A stretch of DNA of 64,000 bases. It comes from Aradus depressus (lineage: Eukaryota > Arthropoda > Insecta > Hemiptera > Aradidae). Below, one piece after another: positions 1 to 11,695 of the stretch; position 1 is the first letter of the stretch, and every line of letters starts with the position of its first letter. The DNA lies in assembly GCA_963662175.1 (NCBI GenBank), contig OY759222.1, positions 4,136,713-4,200,712 on the forward strand, written 5' to 3'. The position numbers were made by a program, and so were the translations under genes. A model generated the notes under the pieces. It did not search any database, was not told the DNA's origin, and saw only the letters and a list, made by a program, of their open reading frames with translations.

Positions 1-133
1 TCTATGGGAGTTCTAAATTTTGCCTACCCTTAAGTTTAGTTAGAATAGCGGTCTTTAACGAGTACCTGACTATACAGGCGCTGACCGTGGTTTAACGTCC
101 CTTCCAAAGGACGGCGTGCTTCCAGATAGAAAA
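1..133 (-). repeat. tRNA-derived SINE (family S), partial, cut by window edge
   Basis: On the minus strand this matches the body of the SINE family seen at 26581-26837 and 32362-32635: the stretch read on the plus strand as TTTAACGAGTACCTGAC followed by the TTTAACGTCCC block. Tail outside the window, head missing. Confidence 0.75.
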
Positions 134-1483
134 TAAAAAACTTAGGGACCTCAGCAGTGACTAACGACCCCCCTTAGCACAGTAGACAAAGTGCGCTACC
201 TCTGTTCTCCCCACAGCCTTCTCAATATAGTGTTCCTTTTCTTCCTTAGCCGTAGGTACATTGTTCAAAGGAAGCAATATAATCTATAATCTCTAAAATT
301 CAGGAGTTCGTGGATTTCCATGGTAGCTATTCACAATTTCCATGGTAGCTATTCACAATTTCCATGGTAGCTATTCACAATTTGTTATTTTTATTTTCCC
401 CTAAGATAATGGCTTTAATTAATTTTCTCCTCATATTGGCCATATACTCGAAATACAAAACTCAGCATATACATAATTAACAGCATAATATACATATATA
501 TATATATAGATTAATTAACAGAATTTGTTCGTTTAGAGCTAAGGCGCTATATAATTTTTTTCTGATCCGAATTTCGGACTCATTTTTCCTCCTGATGGTT
601 CGATTTTCTAATTAAAGTAGTTGTTATTTTCCTTTTTTTTAAAACTATGTTGTGTGGTCAATCCTGCGAAAAGACATCCCAAATCCTTTTGAGGAGAGGA
701 AATCATGTTTGTTGATAGTTTCTGCAATTCATAGCAACAGGATGAGCACATAAGCTGTGTTTTATTTTGAAATTCGTTAAATCTAATTGGAAAATTCGAG
801 ATATCTGTGAACACCTTAACTAACCGCTCTGTATAATCAATATATGAACTCAATATATTTTTTTTTTTATTTGAACCCATAATGCCATAATTTTCAGCCA
901 AATCAACTAAATAGAAGGGGGGGGGGGGGGGGGGCTTACAATGGAATATGAGCGTATCCAGAGAACGATAAGGGGAAAGTAGAAAGTTCGTATAAAGTAG
1001 CATCATTCTCACCCATTACCTACTTCTCCATCTCAAATATTACATACAATTTTCTAGCCTGGCATTATATTGCCCATGATTCACCGATCTCTATTTTATG
1101 ACCACTATACTTATTTATGACATTATCGTTTCCTTATTGTTGTTCTTTTAAAATGTCATCATTTTTCTCCATCTTTGTATACTTTACTTTCACCTATGAC
1201 TTATGTAACTCTTTTATAAAACTAATTATGCGTTTTTTATGTTTTTTTCTCATATTATTGCTTTATTACATAATGTGTGACCAATTAAAGTATGTAATTA
1301 CTGCTTGGAGCCAAAACAGGGGGGGGGGGGGGGGGGGTCGAAAATATGAAATTCGGTGAATCCGTAGCACGAATTAAGCAATCAATATTTCGCTCTCCCA
1401 TCAACACCATTCGTTTGGGCTAAAAAACATCATTACTTGATTTACATAGTGGCTTCCGAATCATCATACTTTTTGTGATGATA
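134..1483. other. AT-rich intergenic stretch with a small 22-bp repeat and two poly-G runs
   Basis: No gene recognised. A 22-bp unit (ATTTCCATGGTAGCTATTCA core) is repeated three times at 314-383. Long G homopolymers lie at about 917-934 and 1320-1337. An open frame on the minus strand around 608-1012 has no recognisable domain. Confidence 0.6.
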
Positions 1484-1686
1484 CATTCATTACTTCGGCA
1501 GATATTAGGGTTGAGTGGAGCATACATTCATTACTTCGGCAGTTATTTGGGTTGAGTGGAGCATTCATTCATTACTTCGGCAGTTATTTGGGTTGAGTGG
1601 AGCATACATTCATTACTTCGGCAGTTATTAGGGTTGAGTGGAGCATTCATTCATTACTTCGGCAGTTATTAGAGTTGAGTGGAGCC
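1484..1686. repeat. 41-bp tandem repeat, five copies
   Basis: The core CATTACTTCGGCAG recurs at 1488, 1529, 1570, 1611 and 1652, a constant 41-bp step. The unit is a local amplification of dispersed family R, whose common phrase is CATTACATCGGCAGTTATT. Confidence 0.85.
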
Positions 1687-2190
1687 CCCCTACTCTGATC
1701 CCCTCTTCCTTTCGGCCTGTTCCGCTGAAAATCTATAGTTGTCTTTCTTATGGGGTTCTAGACACACATACATACAGTTTTTTTTTAATGTTCGGAAACA
1801 GTTGGGGAAATTAAGGTTGTTCATTTCGGTTCAATATTTGGCTGATTTGATTAAAAATCAACTACCATCGAAACGAACTCCATATCTTTTTTCGCATGTT
1901 AAATCCTTTTTTTCCTCTAAAACATTTATTTTTTCCGATCTCTTGCGTGCCATGCAAGAGTAGGATGGGGACCGGCATCATCTCTACGCCACTCTTTATA
2001 CCTGTAGTGAAGGTTGAATATATTTAAAGACTGATAGGGGTTGTATTGAAAGACGACAGTTCTATTTGTGTAAATCCAATTTGCCTCAGGTGAACCTCAT
2101 AAACTAGATTAGGGAAGGATGAGTCCATTCAGTTCTGGAGGAGGGGAGTATAATCTGTCTACGTCAGGAAAGTAGGCGGACTCGAAATAC

Positions 2191-2575
2191 ATCTGGAGGC
2201 TCTCTTATCATCTATTAGGCCTGGGATCATCTGGAGGCTCTCTTATCATCTATTAGGCCTGGGATCATCTGGAGGCTCTCTTATCATCTATTAGGCCTGG
2301 GATCATCTGGAGGCTCTCTTATCATCTATTAGGCCTGGGATCATCTGGAGGCTCTCTTATCATCTATTAGGCCTGGGATCATCTGGAGGCTCTCTTATCA
2401 TCTATTAGACCTGGGATAATCTGGAGGCTCTCTCATCATCTATTAGTCCTGGTATCATCTGGAGGCTCTCTCATCATCTATTAGACCTGGAATAATCTGG
2501 AGGCTCTCTCATCATCTACTAGTCCTGGTATCATCTGGAGGCTCTCTCATCATCTATTAGGCCTGGGATCATCTC
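2191..2575. repeat. 38-bp minisatellite, ten copies
   Basis: The unit beginning ATCTGGAGGCTCTC recurs every 38 bp from 2191 to 2533. The first five copies are practically identical. Later ones alternate variants (CTTATC/CTCATC, GCCTGGG/GTCCTGG), so the array grew at one end or was homogenised there. Confidence 0.9.
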
Positions 2576-2844
2576 TCCGACCTCTCGTTTCAACTCAATA
2601 GACTACATTGTTGCCGGCCATAAGCTTTACGCTACCTTCAGTGGGTTCAGCAGACTGTCCGAAGAGATTCGGCAACAGTGTACCAAATGTATTGTGGGTA
2701 TTATTTCATGGTGCCTGCTATAGGCCTCATCAAGTATATAATATTTTCTAGTATCTCCGCTATGATTGCCACAGTTAATATATTTTCCGATGGGCCCTGT
2801 TTTAATTTTCTTTGAGGTTATGATATAACATGGTAATAGAATAC

Positions 2845-2982
2845 GTCATAAAAATTTATACATCAACAAAGCCTATAAGTCATAAAAATGTATACATCAA
2901 GATAGCCTAGAAGTCATAAAAATGTATACATCAAGATAGCCTATAAGTCATAAAAATTTATACATCAAGATAGCCTATAAAT
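2845..2982. repeat. 34-bp tandem repeat, four copies
   Basis: GTCATAAAAAT recurs at 2845, 2879, 2913 and 2947. The array runs into a sequence (TATAAATTAGATAC) found again near 7790 and 11430, so it belongs to a dispersed element. Confidence 0.8.
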
Positions 2983-3205
2983 TAGATACATAAACAATTA
3001 TTAACTCTTAGGGTCGGACATTAGTAATAACAATAATAAAAAATAATAAAATAAATTATTACAAAAATAATAATATTAATAAGCACAGTCAGTTTATAGT
3101 TTTATTTCAGAGGATGCAAAAAAAAATGTAGTCTCACCTCTCACAGTTTTTATTATTATACGCTAGCCGGCTTTCGAGGGTACTCTCATCATCTGTTAAA
3201 ACAAT
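2983..3205 (-). repeat. Decayed Penelope-like end with degenerate hammerhead-like core
   Basis: On the minus strand, GATGATGAGAGTACCCTCGAAAG at about 3170-3195 resembles the CTGATGA...GAAAC cores seen elsewhere, but the core bases are changed. Flanking AT-rich sequence matches that beside the better core at 11645-11695. Family assignment is inference. Confidence 0.35.
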
Positions 3206-3605
3206 ACAATTTTTAGTTATAATTTAAATTACGATAAATATTTTTTATAATTCTTCCAGAAGGTTAGTCTTGTATAGTTATACTTTTGTTTCAAATACGT
3301 ATCACCGATTGGCACAATTGTCTGTTATCAAAGTTGAACGAACGATAGCGCAAACAACATTTTTTTATATTATTTTATTTTTGAATAGGTACTCATTTAA
3401 ATTGTGTTATATAGTCGTAAACACTTATATATAGGATTTCTATATTATCTTTTAAACAAGAAAACTTAAATTTTTTTTATTTAATAAACACCTAAATTCC
3501 GAACAAAATCCCATAAGCTTCTCTGGATAAGAAAACTAAACCATGAAATAATTTCTCCCCCATTCAATTCATTCAGAAACAAATCTGAGGCTGCAGTTCC
3601 CAAAT

Positions 3606-4195
3606 GTATAAGTGGCCATCGCCCGGCTGAGGATCGGGCACATGCGGCTCACCCACGGCTACATGATGGCAAGAGAACAGCCTCCCAGGTGCGATCATTG
3701 CCACCTCCCACTAAGTGTTTACCATATCTTCTCGGAGTGTTCCTTTTATGAAGGCCTTCTCAGGAAAAATGATATTCCAAGGAGCTTGGAGGAGGCGCTG
3801 GGGGGACATCCTGGATGGAGTTATTAATTTCTTAAAAGAAACCGGGCTATACCAAAGAATCTGAACTCTTCTGTCTGTGGTCATTTGCCTATTCTAGATC
3901 GCCCTGCCAGTTGAGTAGGGTCTAAACAGCCTGGGGGGCCCGGGGGCAGCTCCGCCGGGGCCTCTGGAGTGGAACAGTCCCGGACTTGGAGGGTGTGGAC
4001 GGCTTTCCTCACATGCACACCCTCGTCTTCAAGCCCCGCTATCTTCACGATTAAGCGAAGTGCTTACATAAACTTGAGAGAGTGGCCCGGTGGTGCTGTT
4101 GTTTGTCCCCTGGCCCGGCCTGCCTGTTCGTTGGTTGCCCTGGGTTCTGTACTTGGCCTTCCCCGGTCCTCATATTGCATATATACTAAGTAAAG
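3606..4195 (+). pseudogene. 3' fragment of a non-LTR retrotransposon (LINE) ORF2 and 3' UTR
   Basis: The frame at 3612-3827 encodes ARLRIGHMRLTHGYM, then a Cys/His-rich segment CDHCHLPLSVYHIFSEC. This is the pattern of the C-terminal tail after the RNase H region in I/jockey-group ORF2 proteins. Only about 70 residues survive. The GC-rich sequence to about 4195 is unlike the AT-rich flanks and is probably the element's 3' UTR. No reverse transcriptase motif is left. Confidence 0.65.
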
Positions 4196-4432
4196 GATAT
4201 ATTTATCACAAGGTGATATTTAGTCACACATCTTAGCACATTGCGGTAGAACCCAGGCAAGGTGATAGAGGTTGATACGTGATCTTTAGTTCATACTTCG
4301 ATATATCACGACTCCGCTTCTCAGCAATATCGTCAAGGCTCTTCATGAATTACCAATTATATTTTTTAGTTGCAAATCAGGAAGTGCAAGGCCATCAATT
4401 TTTTTTTTTTTAAACAATTCAAAAATCAATAG

Positions 4433-5350
4433 TTGATTTATAGTGGCGGGCTTCTGAATCGTCGCCCCCTCTCATCTGATCCCTCCCCTTCTTCCCTTAA
4501 GTCGATTCAGTGGAAAATTGATAGATATCGTTCTTGTGAGGTTTTGGATTTACATATAAAATTTCGTTCTGATACATCCATTTCTTCGGCAGTTATTAGA
4601 GTTTTTGTGTTCTCCACGAATTTGTACATCGCTGTTTCAAATTTCGAAAAAGCCGATGGTCACCAGATACTCTTCTTTTGGGTCGCAGGACTTAAGGAAG
4701 GACGTTTAACGCTAAAAAAAATAAAGAAAACAAAATGGGATTTTGCGATGAAGCGTGATGAGGCTCATAGGATAATGATACTAGACATCAGACAATATTT
4801 TTTATAATTCTTATTATTTTTTTGTATTACTCTAAATTGTAAGGTCATTTTGATAACGTATTTTTCCTGAAGAGGTCACAAAAAAAATCTTGTTAAGAGA
4901 TTTATTGAGGAAGTTCTCAAACCCTAAGAAAAAAGTCTTCGGTGACTCACCTGCAATGTACTTCCCCAAAACGAATTAATCTATTAACTTTTCACTCCCC
5001 CTCCAAAACCAGTCAACTTACATAGGGGCTCCTAAATCTTCATACTAAATTTTGTGTCAATATATTCATTCATTACATCGGTAGTTTTTGAATTCACCCT
5101 GAAGCTCTCTTGTCTTTGGTCGATATCGCTGGAATTAACCTGGTTCATTGGGTTGCGACTTGGAATATAAAATTTCATGTCGATACATTCATTACATCAG
5201 CAGTTATTGCAATTTTTGAGTCGAGACCCCATTGTTTCCTTCTGCCGATTCCGCTGAAAATTAATAAGTGTCGTCCTTATGGGGTTTTAAAAATCTATAG
5301 TTGACTTACGTCGGAGCATACTAAATGTTGTGTCTATACTTACATTACGT
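4433..5350 (-). repeat. Dispersed repeat family R, two adjoining segments
   Basis: Contains phrases shared with at least ten other places: GCTGAAAATTAATA, CATTACATCGGCAGTTATT and, on the other strand, ATGTATCGACACGAAATTTT. No protein recognised; open frames here are repeat-internal. The family does not match any transposon type I can name from sequence alone. Confidence 0.5.
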
Positions 5351-5384
5351 CGGTAGTTATTGGGCTTTTTTGTACTGAACCCGC

Positions 5385-5625
5385 TCCTTCGCGGGTTCGA
5401 AACCCGGCCAGGTTTTTCATCTGGGAGGTGAAAAAACCTTGAGTCTCCCCGTCCTTCGGATATGATGTTAAGTGATGGTCCCGAGCCTCTATCATGTCAG
5501 GTCATCGGCAAAATTAGGACTCCCACAGTAGAGTCGGGCTCATGTCCACCAGAGCGGCGAATGAGCCTCTGGTAGTAGGCGATATGACTTTGTAGTTAAA
5601 GCCCGGACATGAGTCATAAGATCCA
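5385..5625 (+). repeat. tRNA-derived SINE (family S), lacks most of the head
   Basis: Starts near the B-box (GCGGGTTCGAAACCCGGCC). Then come the family body (TCTGGGAGGTG, CCGTCCTTCGGAT, AGTAGAGTCGGGCTCATG) and the tail GCCCGGACATGAGTCATAA. Confidence 0.85.
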
Positions 5626-6763
5626 ACTGACTATAAAATTTCGTTTATTCTATCCGGGAGTTATCATCCTGTTCACAGACAGATTTTTTTTTTTTTTTAA
5701 ATTTTGGAATCAGAGATGCCGTAACTCCCCTTATACTTTCGTATAGCTGGAGAAGTAACTTTTTTTTTTTTTTTTTGTGTTGTGTAAAGAAGCGATTCTA
5801 GATCCATGTTTATAGGAAGTTTTTGGATTTAGTTCGTCCCAAGGAACTGATGCTGTTAGTTTGCTGGTTTAGATATAGAACAGCCTGTATTACGATGTGT
5901 TGCTATGTCCTTGAATGAATATTGGCTGTTCGTGTTGCAGAAAGTGCAGTACAACGGTACCGCAGACTCCATTACTCATGGTGTCTTGTTTACAAAAAAG
6001 ATAACACTGTTGTTTTTTTGTTTTTTTATATGAAAACTCGGCCTTTGGCCCGTCTGGCATCCCAAGTTTTTATCTAACTGGGGCAATTATTTAGGAAGTT
6101 ACAAGCCTGTATTGTGAAAATTCTTAAATTTTAAGGAAGCCAGGGAGTGAGTGGATGGTATTTACGACCGATTTTACTGAAAATTAATAAATGTTCTTCG
6201 TAGTCTGCACTTATTTCCATCTGAATCTACTTAATAAATGTTATAACGATTTATTCTTCCTATTGACTCGTTGCTCAGCTACACATATTATAAGGGAAGT
6301 TATGTTACCTGTCAAAAATTCGAACTTGAGGTTTCAACGTAATTTCATGTTTTCCGACCCCCAGAATCAAAATCAAAATTAGTGTGTGAACACGATAACT
6401 CCCGATAAAATAAATCTATCGATACGAAATTTTATTTGTGGGTCCAGAGAAAGGTTTTGTATATGCTTTTCCCAGAACCCCATAAAGAAGTCACCTATTG
6501 ATTTTCAGTCAAATCGTAAAAGGCAGGGGGATTGGGGGGGGGGGGGGGGGGGGGGGGCTTAATACTCCAATAACTGCCAATGTAACGAATGTATCAATAC
6601 GGGATTTATTATGATGATTCAGAAGTCACTGGGTTAAGACACCGATTGATTTTAAACTAAATCGGTTGTTTGGTTTCAGAGGTAGAGCAAAAATTTAGTT
6701 GATTAATTCGCGCTGGGGAAGTACAGTTGCCGGTGATTCACTGACATTTTTTTTTTCTTCTCA
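5626..6763. repeat. Intergenic sequence with family R copy (about 6370-6755) and poly-G tract
   Basis: 5626-6369 holds T-rich runs and nothing I can name. 6370-6755 is family R: ACGATAACTCCCGAT, ATCGATACGAAATTTTAT and GGGGAAGTACAG. A G run of about 24 lies at 6534-6557. Confidence 0.55.
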
Positions 6764-7027
6764 GTCATTGGATGTCGTTTTAAAGACAGAATTAAAGAGC
6801 ACACAGCCGAAATAAAGAACCAAGGCAACCGTTCTGCATTGGCGACTCACATTAGTGACAATAGGCACACTTTCGACCCATCTACAGGCATCAAATATCT
6901 CCACTATTGCTCAAAAAGCAGGCTACTTGATAGCTTAGAACAATTAGAAATAAATAAAGCTACCAAAAAGAACATTTGTATGAATGACCAAATTTATTTT
7001 AACTATTCCCCTTTGTTAACACCCTGA
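6764..7027 (+). pseudogene. Penelope-like element: C-terminal part of GIY-YIG endonuclease domain
   Basis: The frame opened by VIGCRFKDRIKEH continues with ATHISDNRHTFDP, LHYCSKSRLLDSLEQLEI and ends in YFNYSPLL before the stop at 7025-7027. The IG-x-RFKxRxKEH block, the spaced H/N residues, the single Glu in LEQLEI and the terminal SPLL fit the GIY-YIG endonuclease at the C-terminus of Penelope-like polymerases. The reverse transcriptase and the GIY/YIG strands are missing: the copy is 5'-truncated and sits directly behind a family R end. Confidence 0.8.
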
Positions 7028-7445
7028 ACCAGTTCTGTTTCCACATATATGTTTGTTATTATCTGTTATTATTATTTGTTTCCACATATATGTTTTATGT
7101 TGTCCTAGTTTTATTTTTTACTTATTAGTCAAATGAAATTGTTTTATGTGAATACGAAAAAAGGTTTTTGTTAAAATATTTCATGATGTAGCTAACGGTA
7201 CAGCCGAGGGATTCCCAAGTTGAAATAGCACCCTTTCACCTGAGATGGATTAGAAGGGTCGCACCCTGTTAACTGAGTTAGTTCATAACTAGACCTGACG
7301 ATGGTGTGAGGCCGAAACCGGTAGTTTTGTAAATAACTTTGGTGGAATAGACAATATTTCAAAAATAAGTTTGTTTTATTTATTTATTACAAGTTCCACA
7401 ATATGGCCGCGTTCCTCAACTTAGAAGTAATTTCTTCTATCAATA
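7028..7445 (+). repeat. Penelope-like element 3' terminal region
   Basis: Follows the endonuclease fragment. It shares long stretches with the element at 23033-23712: CCACATATATGTTT, GCTAACGGTACAGCC, ACCTGACGATGGT and AATAGACAATATTTC. This region holds the hammerhead-like core listed separately. Confidence 0.8.
7288..7325 (+). ncRNA. Hammerhead-ribozyme-like core in PLE end
   Basis: CTGACGA at 7295-7301 and GAAAC at 7314-7318 flank a short GGT...GCC helix. Together they give the CUGANGA - stem II - GAAA arrangement of hammerhead ribozymes, which are known from PLE terminal repeats. A U sits between CUGACGA and the stem, so activity is uncertain. Confidence 0.5.
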
Positions 7446-7869
7446 AAAAACCTATTTTATCACGATATGTACCCTTATCCTCTCTTCAGGAGGTTATGTC
7501 ATGCGACGTCCCGCTGCCACATTGCGACACTACCCAATCGTGGGTTCGTCCTTAGAAACTTTCTATCGACCATGTGACCTCTTGAGAGAGGTTAGAGGTT
7601 ACCAGCTTAACTTAGCTTAGCTTTCATTTCCTTTATTGTGAGGAGGTCCCCTTGATCCGCGGATAAGTTGAAATAGTATGATCACCTACTAACCTTATAA
7701 GTGATTAAGTCTGTATTATTAATAATAATAATGATATTGGTTAAACCATAACATCATACACATCTAAAAGTGTATAAAACAAAATAGCTTATAAATTAGA
7801 TACGTAAATAGATATTAATTCTTAGGGTCGAACACACATATTATAGGTTAGTTATTATGACTCATACTT
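7446..7869. other. Intergenic; nothing recognised
   Basis: AT-rich sequence without a credible gene. The stretch around 7780-7845 (CTTATAAATTAGATAC, TTAGGGTCGAAC) repeats sequence near 2975 and 11430. Confidence 0.6.
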
Positions 7870-8705
7870 ACTTACTCTTAGTCCGTTGGCGACGAACCCT
7901 GAAGATCCTTAGCCGCCCACACTAGCCTTCTCCACCGCGATCTGTCGTGCGCCACCGGTCGCCAGTTCACCACGTGGTGTTCCACAGCATCCTTCTTCAC
8001 CAGGTCAGCCCACCTCAGCCTTGGTCTTCCTCGTGATCTGGCTCCTTGAACCTGAGCGTCCATGATGCGTCCTATGGCTGTCTGCTGTCCGCTTCTCACC
8101 ACGTGTCCAGCCCATCTTAAGCGCCGTGATTTCATATCTGCAACTACGGTCGGGTGTTGCCAGAAGATGTCCCTCAGCTCCCTGTTGGTTCTGATCCTCC
8201 ACTCTTGGGTTTCTCTATCCTTGACCGGACCTGCTATTTTCTTCAGCACTTTATTTTCAAACGTTTGGAAACGTTTCTCCAGATGTGAGGTCAGGGTCCA
8301 GGTTTCACACCCATAGATCAGAACGGGCTTTACCATGGAGCTGTAGATCCTATACTTCAGGTGCCTTGACAAGGCTCTGGACCGTAGCAGCTTGATGACA
8401 GAGAAATACGTTCTTTGGGCCTGCAGAAGTCTTCTGTCCACCTCCTCCAGCATCGAGTTGATGCTAGTTACCGTGGACCCGAGATACCTGAAGTTCTCAA
8501 CTCTTGGGAAGGAGAAGGTCCCCACATTTAATTCTTGCTCCAGATGGATATTCTTACTGACTATAAGGTAGCCAGTCGCTCTTGTCGACATTAACTTCCA
8601 GCCCTACTCTGCAGCTGTGCTTAAGTAGTTTGCCCGCCTTACTTTTAACTTCTTCTGGGCTGTTTCCTAAGAAGACCACGTCATCCTCATATGCCAGGAC
8701 TCTAT
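7870..8705 (-). pseudogene. RTE-type non-LTR retrotransposon, RT C-terminus (5'-truncated, frameshifted)
   Basis: Read on the minus strand, the segment at about 8705-8592 carries LAYEDDVVFLG, the catalytic xxDD box of reverse transcriptase. A frame change near 8580 leads into a 237-codon frame (8591-7878) with FRYLGSTVTS, YGCETWTLT, WRIRTNRELRDIFW, RRLRWAGHVVR and GRPRLRW. This motif order is characteristic of RTE-group endonuclease-reverse transcriptases. The endonuclease and most of the RT are absent. The 3' end, after the stop, runs AGTATGAGTCATAATAACTAA, the same tail as the SINE family here. A SINE abuts the truncated 5' side at 8703. Confidence 0.85.
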
Positions 8706-8900
8706 TATGACTCATGCCCGAGCTTTATTTATGAAGTCATAGCGCTCTTTCGTCACTCTGGTGGACATGAGTCCGACTCTACAGTGGGAGTTCTAACTTC
8801 TGCCTATCCAGGTTTATTTACGTAGGTTAGGGGGGGTCTTTAAAGAGTACCTGTCCACGCATAGGCTCGGGACCATCGCTTAACGTCCCATCCAAAGAGT
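8703..8900 (-). repeat. tRNA-derived SINE (family S), 3' part
   Basis: On the plus strand it starts with the complement of the tail (TATTATGACTCATGCCCGAGC) and continues through GTGGACATGAG and TTAACGTCCCATCC. The tRNA-like head is missing. Confidence 0.85.
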
Positions 8901-10744
8901 AATAAAAAACATAATATTCATAATTAAAATTAGTAACAAAAAGTATACTCGGCAGAACTCATAAAAGGATATCTGGAGAGGAACTCTCTTAAGAAAATAA
9001 AAATGAAAGCTAAGTATGAAATAATGTTTTTACAAATGAAAAACGACCACGATATAACAATTCTTTATATAATAAAGCGACGAACTTATTGTAGCTAAGG
9101 CCGAGCGCTTCGTACCGATTCTTTCTATCAGCTTGGAGACAAAACGTCCGGCACTTTGCTGACAAAAGCGACAATAGACAAAAAGTGTGCCAGACAGCGC
9201 ATCGCCATTTTAGTTTACAAGATTTTCATTATGTATGTGGCTTTTTGAAAGTCATTCACTTAATTACGCTGTACAATGACACAAAGACGCCAACACAAGT
9301 TTGAAATGAATTTGAGAGAGGGAAGGGTGAGAGAGATCTGTAAAAAAGTTGTTGGTATAAGAAAGTCCAGTTATATTCACATTACGTATTTTTTAAAATT
9401 GTTTTTTGAAATTTTGACTAGAGACCTGCTTTCCGTTTTATTTTAACAGTTCTGTTATTCCATATATACTGTATTAATACATTTATTTGTGTATCTGTTC
9501 AATTTATCATACTTTACCAGACACGAACACTTCTTATCAGCATTCTACTTATCATATAATAGTTTGACATAGTCAGTCTCTCAATAATAATACTAAAGAT
9601 AATTTTCTTCCATTATAACATTCTCAGCTCAGCCTCCTGCACGTTTTTCAAATATCATTTAACCATTTGTTTTTTTGGCGAAAAACACTTATTTCACATA
9701 AAAATAATGCAAAAACTAAACTTTTATTATGAATTATTACATTAAAAATCCGTTTGTAACGCTACTTCCGTAAGATTTTTTCAAATTAAATGATTGGTCG
9801 AGAGATACCGGATGTATCATGTTAGGTTAATATTAATTACTTTTTTTTTTATTAAAAAAACAAGAACATTTATTTTTATTTCGTAAGAAAATTTATTATA
9901 ATTTATTAATAAAATGAATAATTGATTAAAAATATTTGAGTATTATTTATAAAATTTTAATTTACAATTTAAACATTAAAACAATTTTGGTAACACTTAT
10001 AATATTTAGCTACATTTATCGATTGTGATTGAATAATGGACCTGCTTGATTGAATTGATTTATGTCGCGATGTTTTTAGTCATGGGCATCTGTATGTAGC
10101 TTTGTCAAGAGTACGTTCGAAAAGTGGGTTAAAAATGTATATTGATAGTAGTAAAAACGATCACAAAGTGAAAAATTACGTATTTAAAGAAATTTTAAGC
10201 GAAAATACTGTAGTTTAACCTTAAAAATTTGAATTAAAATTGATAGATACAAACAAAAAATATGTGAAATATAATCAGCGCGTGTAGCGCGCATCATTGA
10301 CCTTGTTATTTAAAAATTACATTTCACTTCAATAAATTATACAAACCACTAATGGAATGAAGCAGTACACAAAACTGTCTTAGTTTTAAACGATGAAATG
10401 GCAACAAAAATCCAATTTTTCGATTTAAACCTTTAACCTCGTTTTTTTAACAACTGCGTTTTTGTGGGTTACCTCCTTTTTGCATAACGTCCATTTATTA
10501 AAATATTGGGTCATTGAAGACTTTTTAGGTAATTTTTGACTACGGTCTCCTATCATTACGGATAAGATATGTACTGAAGTGTAGCATAGAACACATTTTA
10601 TTTCATGACTTTCAAATTGATAAAAATATTATATTTATTATATTATTTATTCATTGTTGACCTGATTATTGTTCAGTTGATTTTTGATGTATGCGCTTGG
10701 CAACGGCTAATATCCCAGCTAGTAGCAACTGTTTACAAATTGAC
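8901..10744. other. AT-rich intergenic stretch; no feature recognised
   Basis: No open frame with domain signal, no tandem array and no named repeat were found in about 1.8 kb. Confidence 0.6.
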
Positions 10745-11025
10745 TGAAAATTGATAGGTGTCGTCCTTACGAGGTTTTGAATTTACATATACAATTTTAC
10801 AACTATAGTTATTGTGAATTATGCCCGGGCTTTTACAACGTATATATAACAGCGCTGTTACGTTGCTCTGGGGGTCATGAGCCCGACTCTACTATACAAT
10901 ACTAAATTTTGCCTACCCTAAATTTTTATTCACTTAGTATAGGGAGGGGGCTTTAACGAGTCATCGCACAGGCTCGGGATCATATCTTAACGTCCCATCC
11001 GAAAGACGGCATGCTTAATTTTTTG
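10745..11025 (-). repeat. Family R fragment followed by tRNA-derived SINE (family S)
   Basis: 10745-10812 is a family R scrap (GACTGAAAATTGATAGGTGT). 10818-11020 is the SINE on the minus strand, from tail complement (ATTGTGAATTATGCCCGGGC) to TTAACGTCCCATCC. Head missing. Confidence 0.75.
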
Positions 11026-11644
11026 GCTTATGGCTAACTTATGTCGTTGTATTCATTACACTGGCAGTTATCATAGTTTCGAAATTAACCAAAAATTTAA
11101 CATTTATATTTTTGGGTGTTGGAGTAATATATTTTTCAAATGTAAAGAGACTTCGGCCATTTTTACATGTGGTGCACTCCGCAATTAAACCTTGAAAATT
11201 AGGAGGGGGGAGAAGTTCATAGACTATAATCTTGCAGAAAGTGATTCTATATTGAGGATAACCGTATGTTCTTCAAAATCGTATAGTCCTGAGAGGAAAC
11301 ATGCGCGGAGAGTTCAGACTAGAGCATTGCAAGAACATTGTCCAGGAATAATGATATAAAAATGATAATAATAACAATAAATTTATTTCCGTTAAGGATA
11401 CGTCAAAAGAATTTATAGATTAATATAGCTTATAAATTAGATTTATAACTACTTGAGTCTAACACATCTATGATTAGTAGTAATAACAAAACTATTACAA
11501 AAAGTAAAATGAAATTAATAAAAACTGAACAAAATGTTACTTAAAAATATATGAGTATATAGAAAAATTAATACAATATACTATTACTTTTCAATTTAAT
11601 AAAAATTAAGATAACTATTTTTCAAAACATTCTTCGGAAGTGTC
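11026..11644. other. Intergenic with AT-rich element shared with 2.9 and 7.8 kb
   Basis: CTTATAAATTAGAT near 11427 repeats the sequence seen near 2975 and 7790. It lies close to the hammerhead-like core at 11645, so it may be part of the same PLE-like family. No gene. Confidence 0.45.
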
Positions 11645-11695
11645 TTTATCCTAACGATGTTTCGGGACGTTCTTACGTCCCATCATCAGGTCCCA
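11645..11695 (-). ncRNA. Hammerhead-ribozyme-like motif with a 7-bp stem II
   Basis: On the minus strand: CTGATGA (complement of 11683-11689), one U, then GGGACGT, loop AAGA, ACGTCCC and GAAAC (complement of 11659-11663). The helix is a perfect 7-bp pairing and the two core strands match the hammerhead consensus. Flanking complementary arms for stems I and III were not resolved by eye. Hammerheads of this kind sit in terminal repeats of Penelope-like elements. Confidence 0.55.

Noticed and set aside
608..1012. Minus-strand frame of 134 codons with a CSSCC motif
   Set aside because: Interrupted by a poly-G run coding PPPPPP; the single CxxC is too weak for a zinc-finger-associated domain call.
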